A DNA stretch of 64,000 nt, from positions 45,192,458-45,256,457 of the forward strand of contig CM030365.1 in NCBI GenBank assembly GCA_017893485.1. Reading direction: 5' to 3'. Position 1 is the stretch's first letter. Each line of letters opens with the position of its first letter. The position numbers and the translations under genes are program-made. A model generated the notes under the pieces. The model did not search any database, was not told the origin of the DNA, and worked only from the letters and a program-made list of their open reading frames with translations. This stretch comes from Hemerocallis citrina (Eukaryota > Streptophyta > Magnoliopsida > Asparagales > Asphodelaceae). This document shows positions 57,080 through 64,000 of this stretch, in pieces.

Positions 57080-57660
57080 TAATTTGGAAAAATTTGATCG
57101 TAAGTGATGAACGTGTATTGTTATGATATTCTCTAAGTAGCAAAGAATATCGTGTATTTAATAAAAGAATGTGCATAATTCAGGAATCCATTTATGTTAT
57201 TTTTGATGAAACTAATCCCTACACGAAAGAAATATTGCATGTTGTTGATGATGATGGGACAGGTGTTCGGGATGAAAAGACTCAAGTTCACATTGAAGAA
57301 GACCCAAATATGAATGCTCAAAATCAAAAGTCTCTTCAAGATGAAGATGCATCCAAATCGCAAATAGAAGAGATGCCTGCACAACAAATTGATGCCATGG
57401 AAGATGAAAATGTACAATATCTAATTTCCACAAATGAAAGACGCCCTGCATGGAAAATCATGTCTAGCCATCCACCAACTCTTATACGAAGCGATATGTC
57501 AAAAGGGGTAACTACTCGCACACAAGCTCAAAAACTCATGTGTTTTTCTGCCTTCGTTTCTATACGTGAACCAAAGAATATTAAGGAGGCCTTGCAAGAT
57601 AACTGGATCATTGCAATGCAAGAAAAACTTAATCAATTCAAAAGGAATCAAGTATAGAGA
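57080..57660 (+). pseudogene. Copia integrase-RT linker
   Basis: This reads through SSKEYRVFNKR-like sequence and IYVIFDETNP, then an acidic linker and the RT entry KEALQDNWIIAMQEKLNQFKRN. Shifts occur around 57080-57170. Confidence 0.75.
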
Positions 57661-58869
57661 CTTGTTCCTAGACCCCACAATAGAACTATACATGGAACTA
57701 AGTGGGTGTTTAGGAACAAGTTAGATGAATCCGGCACAATCACTAAAAATAAGGCCTGACATGTTGCACAAGGTTATAACCAATAAGAAGGTGTAGATTT
57801 TGATGAAACATTTACACCTGTTGCACGGCTTGAAGCCATTCGTATTTTACTTGCCTTTGCTGCTTATATGGATTTTACTCTCTTTCAAATTGATGTCAAA
57901 AGTGTGTTTTTAAATAGTTTTATTTCGGAAGAAGTTTATATTGCACAACCACCGGATTTCACTGATCCCACACACCCAAACCATTCGTCTTGATAAAGCC
58001 TTGTATGGTTTGAAGCAAGCTCCTCGTGCTTGGTATGAACGACTGAGTTCGTTTCTACTTCACATAGGCTTCTCTAAAAGAAAAGTAGACACTACGTTAT
58101 TTATAAAACATGTCTCTAAAGATATTTTAATCGTTCAAATTTATGTTGATGATATTATATTTGGATCCACTAATAAAAATCTTTGCAAGGAATTCTCAAA
58201 GCAAATGCAGGATGAGTGTGAAAAGAGTATGATCGGTGAACTAACTTATTTTCTTGGACTTCAAGTACAACAAAGAAAGAATGAAATCTTTATAAATCAA
58301 TCCAAATATGCCAAAGAACTAGTCAAAAAGTTCGGACTTGAAAATACAAATGCTTACAAAACACTATGGCCACTACTACGAAGCTTTCCAAAGATGAATC
58401 TGGTAACAATGTTGATATTTCTACTTATCGAGGTATGATTGGTAGTTTACTTTATATTACTGTATCTCGTCCAGATATTATGTTTAGTGTTTGTCTATGT
58501 GCACGCTTTCAACCGTGTCCTAAAGTATCACATTTAGTTGTCGTTAAGCATATCATTCGATATCTGAAAGGCACACCAAAATACTGGACTTTGGTACCCA
58601 AAAAATAGAAACTTTTCCCTTGTAGGATTCTCTAATGCAGATTATGTCGGTAGCTTAACAGATAGAAAAAGTACTAGCGGCACATGTCACTTTTTGGGCA
58701 ACTGTCTTGTTCATGGGCATCCAAAAAACAAAACTCTGTAACTCTCTCAACTGCTAAAGCTAAATATATCCCGCAAGATCCTGCTGTGTACAGGTACTAT
58801 AGATGAAAAACACTATAGAGGACTACAAGGTATTTCTTGATCACATTCCTATTAAATACGATAACACTA
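57661..58869 (+). pseudogene. Copia RT and RNase H, cut at the 3' end
   Basis: RT motifs: GTKWVFRNKLDESG, DFDETFTPVARLEAIR and FQIDVKSVFLN (first catalytic Asp). A frameshift near 57970 leads to LYGLKQAPRAWYERL, then the catalytic YVDD at 58142-58153. RNase H follows with a shift near 58370: SRPDIMFSVCLCARF, NADYVGSLTDRKSTSGTCHF and, to the cut, EDYKVFLDHIPIKYDN. The frame stops at 58871 where F1 LTR B3 begins, so the missing end is expected beyond the window. Confidence 0.9.
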
Positions 58870-58871
58870 GT
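58867..58871. repeat. Probable left target duplication CTAGT of LTR B3
   Basis: The five bases before TGTAACCC. The right copy is outside the window. Confidence 0.5.
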
Positions 58872-61800
58872 TGTAACCCATGTTTTTCCAAAAATGTATT
58901 TTTGTGTATTTTCTGTATTTTAAAAATTTTTGCATAGTGTTTTTCCGGTTTTCAAATTCTTTTGTCAAAATTATTTTTTGGGACCTTTTATTTTAAAATC
59001 TAATTTTTTCGATCAATAATTTTATTGTAACTATTTTATATGAATTTTACATTTCTAATACAAATCTTATTTTTGTTATCATTACTCTGATTTCTGTATT
59101 AGTAATACTACTATTATTATTTTAAAAATTTCTATTATTATTATTGTTATTAGTATTATTGTTATTATTGTTATTTTTGACTAGTTATTAAAAATCCATT
59201 TTATCTATTAATTGTATAAATTATATTTTGTAATGCAAATTGCATTTTATTAGAGACAAAATTTTTGTTTGTTATTTTATTTATTATTTATTTTATTTAT
59301 TTTATTTACCTTAGTTATTTATTTATTTATTTTCTAAACCCAATTACCCATCTATTTTAACCCAAACCCATTTATCCATATATCCTAACCCATTAACTAC
59401 CCATACCCACTTAACTAATACCCATTTCCCATTTATAACAAAACCCAAACCCGTTATTGACCCGGTTATATACCCCAAACCGACTTCTCCCCATCAGCCT
59501 AACCCTATCTATACTATTCCTATTTATATTGCTGCATGTGCCTCTTCAATACCCATGCGCCGCCAACTCTTCATCTTCTTCATCCCCGCCGCTCCATCTT
59601 CCCGTCACCTTCTCTCCCTTTCTCTGCCTCTCCCGAACCCAGCCCCCGTCTCCCCTCCACCGTCAGCCGCCTCTCCATGTCGCAGCGCCTCTCCTCGCGA
59701 CGCGGCCTCGTCACGCCCCTGGCCACCCGCTGCTCTCTCCGACTGCAGCGCGCCTGCAGCCCCGCCTGCGCGCCCCAGCACGCAGCTCCTTAGCGCCAGC
59801 AACATCCCGCCGCGCGCGCAGCAGCCCCCCCCTCAGCTCGCGACTGCGCGCAACCGCCATGTCCCTCTAGCCGTGCCGCGGTGACTCCCCCCTGCCGGCG
59901 TCGCGACTCCCATGGCCGCCGTCGCCTTCCACCGCAGTGCCGCAACAAACCCCTCCGGTTGTTCTTGTGATGTGGTTGCTGTTTATATGGGACTTGATCA
60001 TGGGTTTTGTTCTTGCTTAATCTCGGCCATCCGATCTTCTTGATATTCTTGATCATGAGTTTTGATCTTGTTTGATGTGGACCTTCCGATTTATCATGGA
60101 TTTTGATCTCTTTGTTTGGAGCCGTTCGATTGGATTGTGATCTCATCCATCACCTTGATGGTCACTTTGATTATGGACCGTTGGATCTTGATCTCATCAT
60201 CTTGGAGTTTTGATCATCTTTGATTGGTGGCCGTCCGATCGTCCGATCTGATCCGATCGCCTTGATATCGTGATCCCTTGAATCTCAGCCGTCTGATCAT
60301 GTCCGTGATCTTGTTCGTGATCCGTTGCTGTTGAGTTCGTGCCCGGGAATCTGTTTCCGTTATTCTTGCTCTTTGATCCGTTGGATTCGTCGTCTTTCAA
60401 GGCAAGTAACTTGTACAAAATTTCATTTGGTTGATACAAGTTAAAAAGTTCACACCTAAAGTAGTTGGGTCTAGAGACAACAAAAAATTTATATTTTCTT
60501 GATGGGTTTGTCTCTATTGTGATAAATTTTGCCATAAATGACTTATGACATGAAGCTTGATAGATTAATGCCCTAAGTTTACCCAAAATATGATTTTGTT
60601 CGTGTATGTGATAAATTGCATGTTATGTGTTTGATGGATTGTCCATGTGAAAAATAATCGGCTTGGACATATTAGAACCCCTAAAACATGATGCTTAGAT
60701 GTTTGGTAGGTTGTATTTCAAGTTTGGTTGAGTTTGGATTAATATTGTGCAAGTTATGATGCTTTTGCCTAGAGATGTGAAATCTGTATGTGCAGTTTGT
60801 TCTGTGTTGTTTGCTGTTTTCGCCCATGCTACAGTCCGAATTTGAACTTCAAAATTAAAAGTAAATTTTAGATAATTGTGTCTATTTTCAAACCCCACTG
60901 GTTTTACTTGATTTGGAATTCGTATGACTGAGATATGATAGTTTTGGTACAGGTGTGTCGATAGTTTTTCATATTCTGTTTTGTGTAAATTTGTTAAGAA
61001 TTTATTTTCAAAAACTAAGCTATACATAATATCTTGGTATAATATTTTGCTCAGTGTTTCCTTATGATATTAGGGACTACCCAGATTTTTGATGGATTTT
61101 AAAGAAAAGTTTTGTGTGGTGCTTCATATTCTTTTCTAAAATCTACTTATACTGTAAATTGCGTGCTGTTCTATGTTGACCCAGTTTTCATCCTAATTCC
61201 TTATGTTATATGAAAGTTATTTGTGAGATATGAAAGGTGGCAAATTTTATCTATTTTCACGTCGTTTTGGCGGAATTGGATTTTGATGCATTGTTTGCGA
61301 GATATGCTTGTTTTCGTACAGCAGTGTTGAGAAATTTCAGATTCGTCAAACTACGATTTTGTATTACTTCCTTTTTTTGATGACCTAGCTATACTTCCTG
61401 GAATATTATGAAACTTATTATTTTGATTCTATATCTATAGGGGATTACCCCAGATTTTTTGTGGAATTATTTGATATGTTTTCATGTTGTTTTTATTTGT
61501 TTGAAGTTGTTCCCCTGTTTTCTGGCTGAACATCAAATCTGTATTCAAATCAATTTTGAGTTGAGATATCGTGAACTAGTATGTAACTTATTTATATGCG
61601 TTGGAATAGTGTGGATGTCTACTTTCCAGATCCTTAGACGGATCGTGATTTGCATGTCTGTAGCTCTCAGAATCTCTGTTTTACTACTGAATGGTCTTGC
61701 TGACCTGATTATAACCATAGGCTATTTTGCTCGTATATGTGACTCTATTGTACCTATACATGCTGATGTGATTCCTTGAACCTAAACCTGGTTATATGAT

Positions 61801-62257
61801 GTTAGTTGGATGCTATTTTGCACACATTCATGTCTGTTTAATAACCATAATAAAAGTAATCAAGCCGGGGTTTATGGGAAGGATCTAGTAGAGGAAAAGC
61901 ATAGAAATGTGAACTTAGAAGGGGGCCCGTGTTACCCATCTGTTGAGAGCACTTTACGTGACTGTTTGTTTGAGATCATTCTACATGATCGTCTGTTTGA
62001 GATCATTTTATATGATCGTCTGTTTGAAATCATTTTATATGATCGTCTGTTTGAGTTCATTTTATATGATCGTCTGTTTGATATCACTTACGTGATCGTC
62101 TGTTTGAGATCATTTTACATGATCGTCTGTTATCTGTCTGAACCCTGAGTACACGGCCCTATATGATCCCTTACAAAATCTACAAACGCAATTGTTTTGA
62201 ATGTAGCAACCATGTGATAAAAGTATGGCGCATGTCGTGCTACCTAGATAGTAATCT
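58872..62257 (+). repeat. F1 LTR B3, left part
   Basis: It starts TGTAACCC. ATT-rich block at 59100-59190, GGTTATATAC and teloboxes at 59465-59515. The CT-rich leader (59530-59950) has GC-rich Pro/Ala frames without domains. A GATC-dense block lies at 59990-60320. Phrases shared with B1 follow (GGCAAGTAACTTGTA) and the minisatellite is at 61909-62154. It is interrupted at 62257 by another LTR after GCTACCTAGATAGTAAT, a phrase shared with B1 and B2. Its end is outside the window. Confidence 0.88.
61909..62154 (+). repeat. 27-bp minisatellite between inverted arms, F1 LTR B3
   Basis: Arms GTGAACTTAG and CTGAGTACAC. Seven units start at 61960, 61987, 62014, 62041, 62068, 62094 and 62121 (27, once 26 bp). 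Each carries GATCGTCTGTTTGAGATCAT, so adjacent units form short GATCAT...ATGATC hairpins. Confidence 0.93.
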
Positions 62258-63869
62258 GTTGTGAACTCCAGCTATCTCAATAAATAGATAAACTAGACAC
62301 AAATTAAAAACCTCGCAAGTGTACGAATCGTTTATAGAAGCGTAGTGACAAGTAAGGGTCGATCCCACAGAGATTGTAGAAATTAACTTACTAACCAATA
62401 AAAAGAAATAAGAATCTTAAGTTTTTGTTCTAAAAGAAATGACTAGATCAAGTAGTTCTGAATCACAAATATCTATTAAATAGTTGGGCTTTGATTTCCA
62501 CCTATAGTCAGTAATGCTAAGTCACCTTCTTCACTATTCTAATTACTCATGTTCGTTCCTTTAAGGGCATAGTATCTACTCCTTAAAGTTATTGTTTCCC
62601 TAAGCCAAGAATTATGCATGGTATCTACTGTAATTCGTTTCTTTCCTTAAGTATTTAGCATGGTATCTACTAAGTTGCACTTAAAGAAAACATAAGAACA
62701 ATGGAAACGAATAAACACTCGAAGTTCTAGAAATTGGTATCAGATCTAGATCCTTCAAGTTGATTAAACCAAGAATCCCTAAAGATTCCAGTGTTACAAA
62801 CTATGAGCACGAGATACGGGTCGTCTCTATACTCATATAACAGATTCAGATTTATAATATGCAAACTTGATAATCTCAGGTTCTGTATGGTAGTCGATTT
62901 GCTGTCACTCTCAGTCGACTGCTCTTAGAACTTCTGAACAAGTTTGTAAATTATAAATCTATACCAATACGCTCAGGTTTAATCAATAAGTAACAGAATA
63001 GCATTCAGAAAAATATAAGCACTACATAACTACGGTTTCAATCTACCCAACTATGAAATTAGTTCCACATAATAAAACTTTTATTGAATAACAGTTTCGA
63101 ATACATGATGAAAATAAAAACTAGAAAGAGAAAAAATAAACTGATGGTAATTGATCTGAAAAGTCGACTGCTGTCACTCAGTCGACTGGTGTGATGCTTC
63201 AGTGTACTCGATCTCCTTCTTCTTCGATGCTGATAGAATAATCCTCTTGGTTGATGATTTGATGATTCAGAAATTCCTTCCTTTTTTTTTTCCGAATAAC
63301 GCCTCTTGGTTGATATTTATAGAACACGGGAAGAGAATTAGGTTTTGCACTTTTTCAAAAAAGTCCTCTTATTTTATTTATTTCCTTCCATATTTGATCG
63401 GCGTTTTATTTCTTTCTCTTTTCTTCTTTTCTTCCTTTTCTGCTAACCACGTGCTCTTGCCAATCCCCGATCTCTAGCTTTGATTTGTTGGAGAAGTTGT
63501 TATTCGCATATAACCTGGGTTTGGATAACTAAATCTTGCTTCGTATTTGGATGAGGATGATTCTTCGCTGTTCTTATCTTTTGACTCCGCCGAATGCCAG
63601 TCGACTGGCTTTGGAAGCAGTCGACTGTGCCGAGCAGCTTCAGCCTCTCTGTCCAGTCGACTGTTGAAGAACCAGTCGACTGTTGCTCTGCAGTTCCCTG
63701 TATATCATCCTCTCAGTCTGTATTAGTCTGGAATCTGCTTCGTTTTGCTGCTTTTGGTTGTTTCCTATGGAAAAGAGAAAAGAAGAGTAAAATAACACAT
63801 AAAGAGCATTTAAATGTCTAATTGCACTAACATTATTGCTCCTAAATGTGAATATTATTGGGTTCATCA
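62258..63869 (-). repeat. 3' LTR (1612 bp) with CAGTCGACTG palindromes
   Basis: On the minus strand it starts TGATGAACCC and ends GTTCACAACA. At least seven copies of AGTCGACT or CAGTCGACTG lie at 62912, 63162, 63179, 63598, 63620, 63653 and 63671. Near the end is a GTCGATCCCACAGAGATTG-type segment (62349-62370). No gene. Confidence 0.78.
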
Positions 63870-63887
63870 AATACCCCCAAACTTAGC

Positions 63888-63909
63888 TTTTGCTTGTCCT
63901 CAAGCAAAA
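63888..63909. other. Hairpin beside the polypurine tract
   Basis: TTTTGCTTG and CAAGCAAAA form a perfect 9-bp stem with loop TCCT, a few bases inside the element from its polypurine tract. Confidence 0.7.
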
Positions 63910-64000
63910 AGTAAAATTATGAACAAGGGGAAAATAATAGTAGACTCAACCCATCACACCAAGAATTCTCATTATGCAAGCATCAAAATTTCAATTAAAA

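Larger units (their letters stand above)
52839..58871 (+). mobile_element. Ty1/copia retrotransposon, degenerate, 3' part off-window
   Basis: Order: 5' LTR, PBS, gag, protease, integrase, RT, RNase H, as in Ty1/copia. It is cut within RNase H at 58871 by F1 LTR B3. The remaining RNase H and the 3' LTR should lie right of the window. Many stops and frameshifts. Confidence 0.9.
62258..64000 (-). mobile_element. LTR retrotransposon, minus strand, running off the right edge
   Basis: 3' LTR 62258-63869, a G-rich polypurine tract (63870-63884 on the minus strand, AAGTTTGGGGGTATT) and the start of the interior. It is inserted in F1 LTR B3. No protein is visible in the available interior, so its class is unknown. 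Confidence 0.72.

Noticed and set aside
61960..62147. CRISPR-like regular array
   Set aside because: Units are contiguous with no unique spacers, and the context is a plant LTR.

Overview
This window is plant nuclear DNA made almost entirely of nested transposable elements. I see no intact cellular gene, tRNA, rRNA or CRISPR array. The signs of a plant genome are LTR retrotransposons primed by initiator tRNA-Met (PBS close to TGGTATCAGAGC), a chromodomain Ty3/gypsy element, a Tat-like gag-protease, a Ty1/copia element, a plant LINE with zf-RVT, a TRIM, hAT elements and a captured plant universal-stress-protein exon. The depth of nesting suggests a fairly large seed-plant genome; I cannot name the species.

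Layout. 1-7254: chromovirus on the minus strand with both LTRs (the left one cut by the window edge) and a gag-pol spoiled by three in-frame stops and one frameshift. It sits inside an LTR of a second family, here called F1: LTRs of about 4 kb, start TGTAACCCC, end GGGGCGTGACA or close variants. 7255-19367: a minus-strand F1 element with 3' LTR part A, gag-only interior and 5' LTR C; its gag is split by a solo LTR of its own family (B1, 10254-14279, TSD GTATC). 19368-28289: minus-strand Tat-like gag-protease element with tandem repeats in its 3' region, interrupted by a gene-capturing hAT (22443-25217) and a three-LTR TRIM (25353-26643). 28290-50350: one F1 LTR (D) expanded to 22 kb by three insertions. 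These are a family F2 element (30128-40863, TSD CTACT, itself hit by a LINE), a solo F1 LTR (B2, 41395-48167, TSD AATCG, itself hit by solo LTR N, TSD CTCTT) and a Helitron-like element (49271-50075). 50933-64000: degenerate hAT, containing a degenerate copia, containing F1 LTR B3, containing the 3' LTR of another minus-strand element that runs off the right edge.

No genes work together here as a pathway. The coding remnants are retroelement gag, protease, integrase, RT, RNase H, chromodomain and hAT transposase, nearly all broken. The most unusual material is in the F1 LTRs. Five copies each hold a different minisatellite at the same place, bounded by a conserved inverted repeat (GTGTACTCAG ... 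CTGAGTACAC). They also share a TATA box followed by telobox repeats, an ATT microsatellite at a fixed position and, in some copies, a dense block of GATC.
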